A DNA stretch of 53,253 nt from an uncultured Thermoleophilia bacterium (GCA_903927755.1 CAIYOD010000072.1:1-53253), one strand, 5' to 3'; counted from the first letter of the stretch, positions 43,429-51,590 are shown. Numbers and translations: made by a program. Notes: generated by a model from the sequence alone, not told the origin.

Positions 43429-44730
43429 TCACTCCTCGCTCGCCTCCGGGGTCTCGGCCGGTGCGCCGGCCGCGGCCGGAGCCGCCTCGGCGGCCTTCCC
43501 GGCTGCGGGCTCGGTCGGCACGTAGTCCGCGTGGATGCTGCAGTACCGGGAGCCGGGCTCGGCCTGATTGGGGCAGCGCTTGCCGGTGCGCATGATCGCC
43601 ATGCACTGGCCGTCCACGCCTTCTTCGTCGCCGAACTCGAGGCTGTTCTCGGCCTCGGCCATCTGCTGCTGGCTCTTGATGTCGATGCGCCAGCCGGTGA
43701 GCTTGCTCGCCAAGCGGGCGTTCTGGCCTTCCTTGCCGATGGCCAGCGACAGCTGGTCGTCGGGGACGACGATCGTCGCCGTCTTCTCCTCGTCGTCGAC
43801 GATGACCTCACGCACGCGGGCGGGCGAGAGCGCCTTGGCGACGTACCGCGCCGCGTCTTCGTTGTACGGGATGATGTCGATGCGCTCGCCGCGCAACTCG
43901 CTGACGACCATGCGCACGCGCGAGCCACGCGGGCCCACGCAGGCGCCGACCGGGTCGACGCCGTCGGCGTGCGAGATGACGGCGATCTTGCAGCGGCCGG
44001 GGACGGGCTTGCCGTCGCGGCCGCGGTAGCCGGTCTCGCGCGCCACCTGGCGGATCTCCACCAGGTTGTCGGCGATCTCGGGCACCTCGAGCTCGAACAG
44101 CTTGCGCACGAGCTCCTCGCTGCGCCGCGAGAGCTTGACCTGCGGCCCCTTGGCCGACTCTTCCACACGGATGATGACGGCCTTGATGCGCGCGCCGTGC
44201 TCGTAGTGCTCGGTCTCGATCTGCTCGCCGCGCGGCAGCTCGGCTTCGACGCGGCCCAGCTCGACCAGCGTGTTGTGGCGTGGATCGCTCTGCTGCACGA
44301 TGCCGGTGACGAGCTCACCGACACGGTCGATGTACTCCTCGTACATGAGGTCGCGCTCGGCTTCGCGGATGCGCTGGAGGATGACCTGCTTGGCGGTCAT
44401 CGCCGCGATGCGGCCGAAGTCGTCCGGCGTGACCTCGATGCGCTCGACCTCGCTCATGTCGACGCCACTGAGGTCGAGCCCGACCTCTTCTCCGGTCTCC
44501 TCGTCGTGGATCTTGAGGGACGCGGTGTCGATGTGGTCCGGGAAGATGAGCTCGAACACCCGCATGTCGCCGGTCTCGGTGTCGATCTCCACGGCGGCGT
44601 ACTCGGCCGCGTCCGGTGACTTCTTGTAGGCGGACAGCAGCGCGTCCTCGAGAGCCTCGACAAGAGCTTCGAAGGCGATGCCCTTCTCGCTCTCGATCTG
44701 GCGCAGAGCCTCGATGATCTCTCTACTCAC
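43429..44730 (-). CDS. nusA: Transcription termination/antitermination factor NusA with C-terminal Cys/His motif
   Basis: This 433-aa RNA polymerase-associated factor has an N-terminal polymerase-binding domain (1-125), an S1 domain, and KH1/KH2 domains with GACVGPRGSRVR and AIGKEGQNARLA. After KH2 it does not carry the acidic repeats of enterobacterial NusA. Instead residues about 372-401 contain C-x9-C-x10-C-x2-H, a likely zinc-binding motif, then a Pro/Ala/Glu-rich tail. GTG 44730 follows CGGAGG and overlaps the rimP stop by 8 bp; an ATG 7 codons upstream is possible. Confidence 0.94.
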   Translation of the reverse strand: MSREIIEALRQIESEKGIAFEALVEALEDALLSAYKKSPDAAEYAAVEIDTETGDMRVFELIFPDHIDTASLKIHDEETGEEVGLDLSGVDMSEVERIEVTPDDFGRIAAMTAKQVILQRIREAERDLMYEEYIDRVGELVTGIVQQSDPRHNTLVELGRVEAELPRGEQIETEHYEHGARIKAVIIRVEESAKGPQVKLSRRSEELVRKLFELEVPEIADNLVEIRQVARETGYRGRDGKPVPGRCKIAVISHADGVDPVGACVGPRGSRVRMVVSELRGERIDIIPYNEDAARYVAKALSPARVREVIVDDEEKTATIVVPDDQLSLAIGKEGQNARLASKLTGWRIDIKSQQQMAEAENSLEFGDEEGVDGQCMAIMRTGKRCPNQAEPGSRYCSIHADYVPTEPAAGKAAEAAPAAAGAPAETPEASEE

Positions 44731-45184
44731 GATGGCCTCCGTCGGTTTCATAGTTGTAGACCACGTGGGCCTTCCCGAGGGCTTCAAGTGGCAGCGTCGC
44801 GCTGCCCGCGCCCTCGAGGGTGAGGGTGATGGACTGGTCGTCGGCCGCCGCGAGGACACCGCGGAAATTGCGGCGGCCATCGATGGGCCGTGCCGTGGTC
44901 ACTGCGACCTCGCGGCCCAGCTGCGCGGCGAAGTGCTCCGGCTTGCGCAGCCGCCGGTCGAGACCCGGCGACGACACCTCCAGCGCGTAGGTCTCGCGCA
45001 GATCTTCCAGCGACTGGGCCACAGACGCACACAGGTCGAGGTCGACCCCGCCCGGCTTGTCGATGAACAGCGTCAGGATCGGCGGCCGGCCGCGGACCTC
45101 GAAGTCGACCAGCTCGACGTCGGGGAACCGCTCGCCCAGCTCGGCTTCGATGACGGCTTCCAGTTCCTCTCTCTTCTCCCTCAT
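44723..45184 (-). CDS. rimP: Ribosome maturation factor RimP
   Basis: This 153-aa protein is needed for 30S assembly. The N-terminal alpha/beta domain contains VDFEVRGRPPILTLFIDKPGGVDLDLC, followed by YALEVSSPGLDRRL and a C-terminal SH3-like domain. ATG 45184 follows AAGGGG. It is the first gene of the rimP-nusA-ylxR-infB operon and follows a terminator-like hairpin by 18 bp. Confidence 0.94.
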   Translation of the reverse strand: MREKREELEAVIEAELGERFPDVELVDFEVRGRPPILTLFIDKPGGVDLDLCASVAQSLEDLRETYALEVSSPGLDRRLRKPEHFAAQLGREVAVTTARPIDGRRNFRGVLAAADDQSITLTLEGAGSATLPLEALGKAHVVYNYETDGGHRE

Positions 45185-45202
45185 ACTGACCCCTTACACG
45201 AG

Positions 45203-45226
45203 AAAAGTCGGTTGCCACCGACTTTT
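45203..45226 (-). terminator. Attenuator-like hairpin before rimP-nusA-infB
   Basis: AAAAGTCGGT and ACCGACTTTT form a perfect 10-bp stem with a 4-nt loop; on the minus strand TTTT-CTCGTG follows. It lies 18 bp upstream of the rimP ATG and about 35-60 nt downstream of a TATACT box, so it would sit in the operon leader. Flanking CACGAG and CTCGTG could close an outer stem. The perfect repeat works on both strands, but on the plus strand no gene reads into it. Confidence 0.65.
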
Positions 45227-45267
45227 GACGCAAGAGTCCGCCTCGTGGTGTGTTGTACAGCCTTGAG

Positions 45268-45273
45268 AGTATA
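45268..45273 (-). promoter_or_regulatory. Likely -10 box of the rimP-nusA operon
   Basis: GCTATACT on the minus strand contains TATACT at 45273-45268, about 84 nt upstream of rimP. The -35 would be CTGTAC at 18-nt spacing, which is weak. No gene lies between it and rimP, and the gene on the other side is divergent. Confidence 0.45.
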
Positions 45274-45376
45274 GCACCGGCTTCGAGAGGCGTACAGACC
45301 GGCCCACGCTCAGGCCGGGTGCGTTTCTGCCGATAGTGACAGGGACACCAGAGCCAGACCGGGCGAGAGGCAGGAC

Positions 45377-45661
45377 ATGGGAGAGTACACGACGTTCGAG
45401 TGCCGCCAGTGCGGCTACCAGGCCGAGCGCATCCGCTGGGGCGTCAGTGTGTACGATCCGCGTCAGCGGTTCATGCCCGGCTACTGCGTGGAGTGCGGCA
45501 CCATCGTCGAGGTCGACATGACCGGCGCCGACATACACATCGACGAGTTCCGCTGCGTGGTCTGCGGCAGCGAGCTCTTCTTCCTCGAGAAGGCCGCGTC
45601 CTACACCTGCCCCAAGTGCAAGGCGCACGACATGGCGCTGCACCAGGGCGAGTACTGGTAA
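45377..45661 (+). CDS. Small double zinc-ribbon protein, function unknown
   Basis: This 94-aa protein has four CxxC knuckles: CRQC (9-12), CVEC (37-40), CVVC (60-63) and CPKC (78-81). They pair naturally into two four-cysteine metal sites. The first half has a Tyr-rich strand segment, the second resembles a rubredoxin/zinc-beta-ribbon. No known family was recognised. The ATG follows GAGAGGCAGG. It is divergent from rimP-nusA and convergent with the L,D-transpeptidase gene. Nucleic acid or protein binding is possible, but nothing in the sequence decides it. Confidence 0.75.
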   Translation: MGEYTTFECRQCGYQAERIRWGVSVYDPRQRFMPGYCVECGTIVEVDMTGADIHIDEFRCVVCGSELFFLEKAASYTCPKCKAHDMALHQGEYW

Positions 45662-45694
45662 GACGCGCGGCCCGCGCCGCGCCCGCGGCGCGCT

Positions 45695-46483
45695 CTACTT
45701 CACGATGTCGATGGGGCTGCCGGTGGGCACGAGTCGGCTCACTGCCTGCACCGCCGCGTTCTTCATGCGCACGCACCCGTGGCTGATGGCCTTCCCGATG
45801 AGCCACGGTTCATTGGTCCCGTGGATGCCGATCTGGCCGCCGTCCGGCCAGTCGTTCAATTTGGGCTGGAAGGCGCTGGTGCCGAGTTGCAGGGGGCCGT
45901 ACGCACCGTTCGGGTCCGGCGGCCGTAGCTTCTGCGTCAGGTAGAAGTGCCCCGTCGGCGTGGAGAGCGAGGGCCTGCCGACGGCGACGGAGAACGTGCG
46001 CACCAGTTCGCCCTTCCGATAGACCGCGAGCTTGCGCTCGGAGAGGTCGATGACGATCTTCGAGGTCGTGGAGTACAGCGCCATCTGCCCGTCACGGACC
46101 CACCCCGTCGTCCCGTTGGGGCGCACAGGGACCCGGATCCTGTACCAGGTGGTGGCGCCGGCGTCCTTGACGCTGTCGATCAGCACCACCATAGGGTAGT
46201 CGGCGGACGTGTGCGTCGGGAGCTTGGCGAGAACGGGCGATCCCTTGTCGGCCCTGCGGTACACCGTCAGCGGGCGCTGGGCGACGCCGATGGTCCACCG
46301 GTCGTACTGCGGCTCGGGGACGCCGGACGGCGCCGGCGTCGGCTTGGGGACCGGCGCGAGCGACTGGCCGGTGCCGGACCCCTGCGCCCGCGCGCGCACC
46401 GCGGCGTAGCCTCCGATCGCGGCCGCAAGCACGACGGCGAGGCCGACGGCGAGGATGAGGATGTCGCGCAGGCGTGAGTTCAT
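45695..46483 (-). CDS. L,D-transpeptidase (YkuD) with SH3-like domain
   Basis: This 262-aa exported enzyme has a signal anchor (about residues 7-32), a Pro-rich linker, a bacterial SH3-like region (about 60-135) and a YkuD catalytic domain (about 140-262). The active site is HGTNEP plus SHGCVRM, with H235 and C237. YkuD enzymes form 3-3 crosslinks between diaminopimelate residues or attach proteins to peptidoglycan. This fits an organism making meso-diaminopimelate. ATG 46483 has no ribosome site and a TATCCT box 7 nt upstream, so it may be leaderless. Confidence 0.93.
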   Translation of the reverse strand: MNSRLRDILILAVGLAVVLAAAIGGYAAVRARAQGSGTGQSLAPVPKPTPAPSGVPEPQYDRWTIGVAQRPLTVYRRADKGSPVLAKLPTHTSADYPMVVLIDSVKDAGATTWYRIRVPVRPNGTTGWVRDGQMALYSTTSKIVIDLSERKLAVYRKGELVRTFSVAVGRPSLSTPTGHFYLTQKLRPPDPNGAYGPLQLGTSAFQPKLNDWPDGGQIGIHGTNEPWLIGKAISHGCVRMKNAAVQAVSRLVPTGSPIDIVK

Positions 46484-46490
46484 CGGACCA

Positions 46491-46520
46491 AGGATAGTCA
46501 GCCTCCCGGCGCGGTACAAA
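46491..46520 (-). promoter_or_regulatory. Promoter of the L,D-transpeptidase gene, probably leaderless
   Basis: On the minus strand TTTGTA (46520-46515), an 18-nt spacer and TATCCT (46496-46491) are followed after 7 nt by the start codon. Transcription would begin at or beside the A of ATG. The divergent lemA gene has its own TACACT box and a proper Shine-Dalgarno. Confidence 0.45.
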
Positions 46521-46591
46521 CGGGTGACTGGTCGATTCCCCCCGGTGGCGTACACTACGCACGACAGGGGCACCAACGAAAGGAGCGTCGC

Positions 46592-47152
46592 TTGATCGCC
46601 GTCATCGTCCTCATCGTCATCGTGGTCGTGATCGTGGCCGTGCTGGCGGGCATGTACAACGGGCTCGTCAAGCGCCGCAATCAGGTGGACAACTCGTGGA
46701 GCCAGATCGACGTCCAGCTCAAGCGGCGCCACGACCTCATCCCCAACCTGGTCGAGGCGGTCAAGGACTACATGTCCTACGAGCAGGAGACGCTCACCAA
46801 CGTCACCCAGGCTCGCGCCGCCGCCATCGACGCCGGCAATCAGGGTCCCCAGGCGGTGGCCGAGGCGGAGAACGTGCTGACCGGCACCCTCAAGACTCTG
46901 TTCGCGGTGACTGAGAACTACCCGGACCTCAAGGCCAACCAGAACGTGATGCAGCTTCAGGAAGAGCTGACGTCCACGGAGAACAAGATCGCCTTCGCGC
47001 GGCAGTTCTACAACGACAGCGTGCTCACGTTCAACAACAAGGTCCAGACCTTCCCCTCGAACCTCATCGCCGGCATGTTCAACTTCACCACGCGGCAGTT
47101 CTTCGAGGTCCCCGAGGCCGAGAAGGCCGTCCCCACCGTCGACCTGAGGTAG
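46592..47152 (+). CDS. lemA: LemA family membrane protein
   Basis: This 186-aa protein has one N-terminal transmembrane helix (residues 3-22) and a helical bundle typical of Lem[35 protein letters not shown], then ARQFYND and [12 protein letters not shown]. The function is not known in general. It is often encoded beside HtpX, as here, suggesting envelope quality control. The start is TTG 46592 with AAAGGAG 6 nt upstream; no ATG fits. Confidence 0.93.
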   Translation: MIAVIVLIVIVVVIVAVLAGMYNGLVKRRNQVDNSWSQIDVQLKRRHDLIPNLVEAVKDYMSYEQETLTNVTQARAAAIDAGNQGPQAVAEAENVLTGTLKTLFAVTENYPDLKANQNVMQLQEELTSTENKIAFARQFYNDSVLTFNNKVQTFPSNLIAGMFNFTTRQFFEVPEAEKAVPTVDLR

Positions 47153-47180
47153 ACGCGCGGCCCGTCGGCCGCGGACCGGC

Positions 47181-48263
47181 ATGTACGAACAGATCCGCAA
47201 GAACCGCCGTGCCTCCTGGCTGCTGGCGGGTCTCGTGGTCGCGCTGCTCGCCGCGCTGGGCTTCGCCATCGGCTACGCCACGATCGGCGGCACGTCCGGG
47301 GGCATCGGCCTCCTCGGCGTGTTCGGCGTCGTCGCGATCGCCTGGAGCATCATCGGCTACTACGCCGGCGACAAGATGGTGCTCACGGTGAGCGGCGCCC
47401 ACAAGGTCACCCACGCGGAGGCGCCGCAGCTCTACAACGTCGTCGAGGAGATGACGATCGCCGCCGGCCTGCCGCAGGTGCCGGCCGTGTACATCCTCGA
47501 TGAGGCCTCGCCCAACGCGCTGGCGACGGGGCGCGATCCGCAGCATGCCTCCATCGCCGTCACCCGCGGGCTCCTCGAGCGCCTCGACCGCGAGGAACTC
47601 CAGGGCGTGATCGCCCACGAGATGTCACACATCCGCAACTACGACATCCGCTTTCAGACGCTGGTCGGGATCCTGGTCGGGATGATCGCGCTGATCGCCG
47701 ATTTCTTCCTCCGCTGGAGCTTCTGGGGCGGAGGCCGCCGCCGCGGCTCTGATTCAGGCGGCGACCAGGCAGGCGCGATCCTGGCCATCGTCGCGATCGT
47801 GCTCGCCATCCTCGCACCGATGGCCGCGTACGCCGTGCAGTTCGCCGTGTCCAGGCGCCGGGAGTACCTGGCCGACGCCTCCGCCGTCGAGCTCACGCGG
47901 AACCCGCTCGGGCTGGCGCGGGCGCTCACGCGTATCGCTTCGGACCCGGCGCCCCTGCGCCACGCCAACCGGGCCACGGCGCACCTCTACATCGAGAACC
48001 CGCTGAAGAAGACCAAGGAGGTGACCGGAGTGTTCGACACGCACCCTCCGGTCCAGAAGCGCATCGCGGTCTTGCTGGAGATGGCGCACGTGGGGCCGGA
48101 GGCGCTGGCCGCCGCAGGCCGGCCGGCGCCTCAGGACCCGGCAGCGGTCGCGGGTGCGGCGGCGCCACCGCCGGGAGTCCCCCCCGCGCCGGTCACTCCG
48201 ACGCTTCCGGCGGCTCATCGCGAGCCGCCGCCGCCTCCCCGCCCGCCCGCGCCGCGGACCTGA
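47181..48263 (+). CDS. htpX: M48 family zinc metalloprotease HtpX
   Basis: This 360-aa membrane protease degrades misfolded membrane proteins. Two N-terminal transmembrane helices (about 12-33 and 42-62) precede the catalytic HEMSH motif (HExxH, near residue 145). Two further hydrophobic segments and the third-ligand Glu region (RREYLADASAVELTRNPLGLA) follow. The C-terminal 50 residues are a Pro/Ala-rich tail not found in the Escherichia coli protein (293 aa). It follows lemA by 28 bp, a conserved pair. Confidence 0.93.
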   Translation: MYEQIRKNRRASWLLAGLVVALLAALGFAIGYATIGGTSGGIGLLGVFGVVAIAWSIIGYYAGDKMVLTVSGAHKVTHAEAPQLYNVVEEMTIAAGLPQVPAVYILDEASPNALATGRDPQHASIAVTRGLLERLDREELQGVIAHEMSHIRNYDIRFQTLVGILVGMIALIADFFLRWSFWGGGRRRGSDSGGDQAGAILAIVAIVLAILAPMAAYAVQFAVSRRREYLADASAVELTRNPLGLARALTRIASDPAPLRHANRATAHLYIENPLKKTKEVTGVFDTHPPVQKRIAVLLEMAHVGPEALAAAGRPAPQDPAAVAGAAAPPPGVPPAPVTPTLPAAHREPPPPPRPPAPRT

Positions 48264-48266
48264 CGG

Positions 48267-48656
48267 TCAGTCGACGCCGTCGAGGCGCCGACCGTAGGTC
48301 TCGCAGGCGGGGTGCAGGGCGCGGGCCAGCCGCAGGTGCGCCCGCGCCTCCTCCCTGCGCCCGAGCAGGCGCAGGCAGCGCGCCAGCGCATAGTGCGCGT
48401 AGTCGTTGACGGGCGCCGTCTCGACGATCTCCTCGAACAGCTGGGCGGCGTGCTCGTAGCGCCCGAGCGCGAACTCGGCGCGGGCGAGGGCCTCGCGGAT
48501 GGAGTTCTTGCCGGGCTCGAGGTTCAAGGCGCGAGACAGGTAGAGGGACGCTTGCGCCGGGTGGCCGCCGTCCAGGAACTCCGCGCCCCGGCAGAACAGC
48601 GTGTACGCCTCGCTGCTCTCGTTGAACTCAGGGGGGCGAGGCTCGCAGGAGTCCAC
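48267..48656 (-). CDS. TPR-repeat protein
   Basis: This 129-aa soluble protein consists of tetratricopeptide-like helices (EAYTLFCRGAEFLDGGHPAQAS, LALGRYEHAAQLFEEIV-type, DYAHYALARCLRLLGRREEAR). TPR domains mediate protein contacts, and no partner is evident. GTG 48656 follows GAGGGG by 7 nt. Longer open frame upstream was discarded because it overlaps the HD gene. It is the last gene of the mihF-gmk-rpoZ-coaBC-HD group and ends 3 bp from the convergent htpX stop. Confidence 0.82.
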   Translation of the reverse strand: MDSCEPRPPEFNESSEAYTLFCRGAEFLDGGHPAQASLYLSRALNLEPGKNSIREALARAEFALGRYEHAAQLFEEIVETAPVNDYAHYALARCLRLLGRREEARAHLRLARALHPACETYGRRLDGVD

Positions 48657-48667
48657 GCGGGGACCCC

Positions 48668-49225
48668 TCAGAGGCCGAGCTCGGGCGCGATGCCCTGCAT
48701 CGCCTCGAGCCCGAGGGCGAAGAACTCGTCGAGCTCGATGCCGAGCTCCTCGCAGCGCGCGATGCACTCACGGTCCACGCCACGGGCGAACGCGCCTTCG
48801 CGGTACCGCTTGCGCACGGACTTCAGCTTGACGCCGGCCAGATCCTTGTCCGGGCGCACGAGGGCGGCCGCCGTGATCAGGCCGCTCAGCTGGTCGGCGG
48901 CGATGAGGGCGACGTCGATGCGCTCTGTGGCCACGACGCCGGTGTCCGGGTTGTGGGCAGCGACGGCATGCGTGGCCTCGGGCGGCAGGCCGAGGGCGCC
49001 CAGGGTCTCGGCGGCCAGGGCGCCGTGCCGGGCGACGTCGCCCTCGGTCTCCTCGGAGTCCAGGTCGTGGCCCAGGCCGGCGAGGCCCCATATGTCAGGG
49101 TCGGCGTCGAGGCGAGCGGCCAGTGCCCGCATGATGGCCTCGGTGGCGAGCATGTGGCGCCGCAGGTTCTCGTTGTGGACATGCGCCTGTACCACGGCAA
49201 GCACGGGACCGCGGTCGAGCGTCAT
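48668..49225 (-). CDS. HD domain protein (predicted phosphohydrolase)
   Basis: This 185-aa protein has HD-superfamily residues H24 (NENLRRHML), H53-D54 (GLGHDLD) and a later His in AAHNPDTG, with a helical fold. Such enzymes hydrolyse phosphate esters of nucleotides or related compounds. The substrate is unknown. Its ATG overlaps the coaBC stop by 4 bp (ATGA). Confidence 0.83.
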   Translation of the reverse strand: MTLDRGPVLAVVQAHVHNENLRRHMLATEAIMRALAARLDADPDIWGLAGLGHDLDSEETEGDVARHGALAAETLGALGLPPEATHAVAAHNPDTGVVATERIDVALIAADQLSGLITAAALVRPDKDLAGVKLKSVRKRYREGAFARGVDRECIARCEELGIELDEFFALGLEAMQGIAPELGL

Positions 49226-50433
49226 CTCTCGAGTCCCGCTTCGATCTGGTCGGCGATAGCCGCAGCACAGGCCGTCTTGCTGGTACGTGGGACGTGCACT
49301 TCGCCGTTGGGCGTGAGGATCGTGATCTCGTTCTCGTCGGAGCCGATGCCGACGCCCTCCGCGAGGATGTCGTTGAACACCAGCAGGTCGACGCCCTTGG
49401 CGGCCTTCTTGGCCCGCGCCCTGTCCAGCCGCGGCCCGGCCTCGGCGGCGAAGCCGACGCGGAACAGGCCGGGGCGGGCGGTCGACGCGAGGACGTCCAC
49501 GGTGCGGACGAGCTCGAGCGTCAGCGACTCGCGCGCGCCGCGCTCGATCTTGCCGGCTTGCTCGTCCTTGGGCCGGAAGTCGGCGACGGCCGCGGCCATG
49601 ACGAGCACGTCGGCGTCGCGGACTTGCTCGCCGACCGCCGCGGCCATCTCGTCCGCGCTCTCGACGCGCACGACGTCGTACGAGGGGCCCTCAACCGGCT
49701 GCGTGGTCACGAGCGTCACGCGGGCGCCGCGCAGGTACGCCTCGTCGGCGACGGCGCGGCCCATCTTGCCGCTCGAGCGGTTGCCGATGAAGCGGACCGC
49801 GTCGATGCGCTCGCGCGTGCCGCCGGAGGTGACGACGATCTTCTTGCCGGCGAGCGGGCCTGCGGCCGCCGACGCCAGAGCGCGGCGCACGGCCAAACGG
49901 ATGACGTCGGGTGACGCCATGCGACCCGAGCCCTCTTCGCCACAGGCCAGCTCACCCTCTTCTGTCGGCAGCACCTCCACCCCGCGCTCCGCGAGGACGC
50001 GGAGGTTCTCGCGAGTGGCCGCGTGCTCGTTCATCGCCCAGTTCATGGTGGGCGCGACGATCACGGGTCCGCGGAAGGCGAGGTAGATGGCCGTGAGCAG
50101 GTTGTCGGCCATGCCGGCGGCCATCTTGGCCAGCGTGTTCGCCGTCGCCGGGGCGACGACCATGACGCTGGCGGTCCTGGCCGCCTCGATGTGCTGGAAC
50201 CAGCCGCCGCTCGACTGCCAGGCGCTCTGGTCGTCGAGCACCGGCGCCTGCGACACGGCGGCGAACGTCAGCGGCATCACGAACCGCTGAGCCGCCTCGG
50301 TGGTGACGACCAGCGGTCTGAAGCCGTCCTTGACCAGTCCGCGCACCAACTCCACTGCCTTGTAGATGGCGATGCCGCCCGTGACACCGACGAGCACGGT
50401 GCGGGCGGCATGGATGGCGGGAGCCTCGCTCAC
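49222..50433 (-). CDS. coaBC: Bifunctional phosphopantothenoylcysteine decarboxylase / phosphopantothenate-cysteine ligase
   Basis: This 403-aa coenzyme A biosynthesis enzyme has an N-terminal CoaC flavoprotein domain (VGVTGGIAIYKAVEL, APTMNWAMNEH, SGRMASPD). The C-terminal CoaB domain has VVTSGGTRERIDAVRFIGNRSSGKMG and FNDIL. It adds cysteine to 4'-phosphopantothenate and decarboxylates the product. GTG 50433 lies 7 bp after the rpoZ stop. The gmk-rpoZ-coaBC order is conserved in actinobacteria. Confidence 0.96.
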   Translation of the reverse strand: MSEAPAIHAARTVLVGVTGGIAIYKAVELVRGLVKDGFRPLVVTTEAAQRFVMPLTFAAVSQAPVLDDQSAWQSSGGWFQHIEAARTASVMVVAPATANTLAKMAAGMADNLLTAIYLAFRGPVIVAPTMNWAMNEHAATRENLRVLAERGVEVLPTEEGELACGEEGSGRMASPDVIRLAVRRALASAAAGPLAGKKIVVTSGGTRERIDAVRFIGNRSSGKMGRAVADEAYLRGARVTLVTTQPVEGPSYDVVRVESADEMAAAVGEQVRDADVLVMAAAVADFRPKDEQAGKIERGARESLTLELVRTVDVLASTARPGLFRVGFAAEAGPRLDRARAKKAAKGVDLLVFNDILAEGVGIGSDENEITILTPNGEVHVPRTSKTACAAAIADQIEAGLER

Positions 50434-50440
50434 GACTCGC

Positions 50441-50683
50441 TCAGTCAGCCGGGTTCTCGTGGTCGATCTTGTTGTCGACGATCTCCTCGAAGGCGATCGT
50501 GAGCAGGTTGGTGCTGCGCGTCGAGATGAGCGGCGGCGTGAGCTCCTCGAGCCCGAGCGTGTTCTCGCCGAGGCTGTGGTAGTAGTTGTTGATCTGCCGC
50601 GCGCGCTTGGCGGCGATCATGACGAGCTCGTAGCGCGAGCCGTCTGCGTGAGGCAGCAACTCGTCGATGCGGGGCTTGTCCAC
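50441..50683 (-). CDS. rpoZ: DNA-directed RNA polymerase omega subunit
   Basis: This 80-aa protein assists RNA polymerase assembly by holding the beta' subunit. The core ELVMIAAKRARQINNYYHSLGE, followed by PPLISTRSTNLLTIAFEEI, is clear. GTG 50683 shares its first base with the gmk stop TAG and has AAGGA upstream. Position directly after gmk is typical. Confidence 0.93.
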   Translation of the reverse strand: MDKPRIDELLPHADGSRYELVMIAAKRARQINNYYHSLGENTLGLEELTPPLISTRSTNLLTIAFEEIVDNKIDHENPAD

Positions 50684-51243
50684 TAGTGGTCCTTCCTCTG
50701 TCCTTCGATGATGGCGGCCACCTCGTCGGCGGCTCGCCCAGCCTCGTCGTTCAGCACGACGTGGTCGAACTCCTTTGCTGCGGCGACTTCTGTCTCCGCC
50801 CTGTGCAGCCGCTTCGCGATGGCCGCCGCCGTCTCCGTGCCGCGCCCGCGAAGCCTCTCCGCGAGCTCGGCCATACTCGGCGGCGCGATGAACACCGAGA
50901 TCGCCTCGGGCATCGACGTACGCACCGCGCGGGCGCCGATGAGCTCGATCTCGAGGATCACATCGTCGCCCGCGCGCAGCTTGGCCTCGACCTCGCTGCG
51001 CAGCGTTCCGTACAGATTCCCACTGTACTCTACCCATTCGAGGAAGTCGCCCGACGCGACGGCGCCGCGGAACGTGGCCTCGTCCAGGAAGTGATACTCG
51101 CGGCCGTCCACTTCGCCGGGCCGCGGCGCGCGTGTCGTCGCCGAGACGGAGGTCACCACGTGGTCGAGGCGCTGGCGGACGAGGGCGATGACGGTCCCCT
51201 TCCCGGCGCCCGAAGGCCCCGAGATGACGAAGACAGCGGGGAT
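50683..51243 (-). CDS. gmk: Guanylate kinase, non-canonical start
   Basis: This enzyme of about 186 aa phosphorylates GMP to GDP. The P-loop reads FVISGPSGAGKGTV, and SVSATTRAPRPGEVDGREYHF, the GMP-binding YGT and EIELIGA follow. The P-loop lies upstream of the first canonical start (GTG 51159). Between it and the in-frame mihF stop (TGA 51247-51249) there are 29 codons without ATG, GTG or TTG. GGAGG at the end of mihF sits 7 nt before ATC 51243, which I take as the start. Read-through of the in-frame TGA to give a fusion is the alternative. Confidence 0.88.
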   Translation of the reverse strand: MPAVFVISGPSGAGKGTVIALVRQRLDHVVTSVSATTRAPRPGEVDGREYHFLDEATFRGAVASGDFLEWVEYSGNLYGTLRSEVEAKLRAGDDVILEIELIGARAVRTSMPEAISVFIAPPSMAELAERLRGRGTETAAAIAKRLHRAETEVAAAKEFDHVVLNDEAGRAADEVAAIIEGQRKDH

Positions 51244-51246
51244 GAG

Positions 51247-51582
51247 TCAGCCTCCGAAGTAGGCGAGCAGTTCTTGCCTTTGCCGCTCCGAGAGACCGCC
51301 GACGGTCTTGCTCGGACTGATGCGGCACAGCTCCATGATGCGCGCCGACTTGACCCGGCCGCACTTGGGCGCCGCCATGAGGAGGTCGGCGACCTTGGCC
51401 GTGAGCAGGAACTCGGGCGGCCCGGCGAGGATCTCGTTGATGCTCACGTCGCCGTGCTTGAGGTCCGCCTTGAGCGCGGCGCGGCGGCTGCGGACCTCGT
51501 TGGCCTTGCCCAGGGCGTCCATGCGCTGGCCGATCGAGCGCGCGGGAGCCGTGTTGAATTGTTTGGAAGAGGAGGCGGACAT
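51247..51582 (-). CDS. mihF: Actinobacterial integration host factor (mIHF)
   Basis: This 111-aa nucleoid-associated DNA-binding protein is of the actinobacterial IHF type, with no similarity to proteobacterial IHF. The helix-two-turn-helix core reads LLMAAPKCGRVKSARIMELCRISPSKTVGGLSERQR. The N-terminal helix ALKADLKHGDVSINEIL is present too. It strongly supports an actinobacterial host. ATG 51582 directly follows a promoter and has no Shine-Dalgarno, so translation is probably leaderless. The gmk frame begins right after its stop codon. Confidence 0.95.
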   Translation of the reverse strand: MSASSSKQFNTAPARSIGQRMDALGKANEVRSRRAALKADLKHGDVSINEILAGPPEFLLTAKVADLLMAAPKCGRVKSARIMELCRISPSKTVGGLSERQRQELLAYFGG

Positions 51583-51590
51583 CGCGCGAG

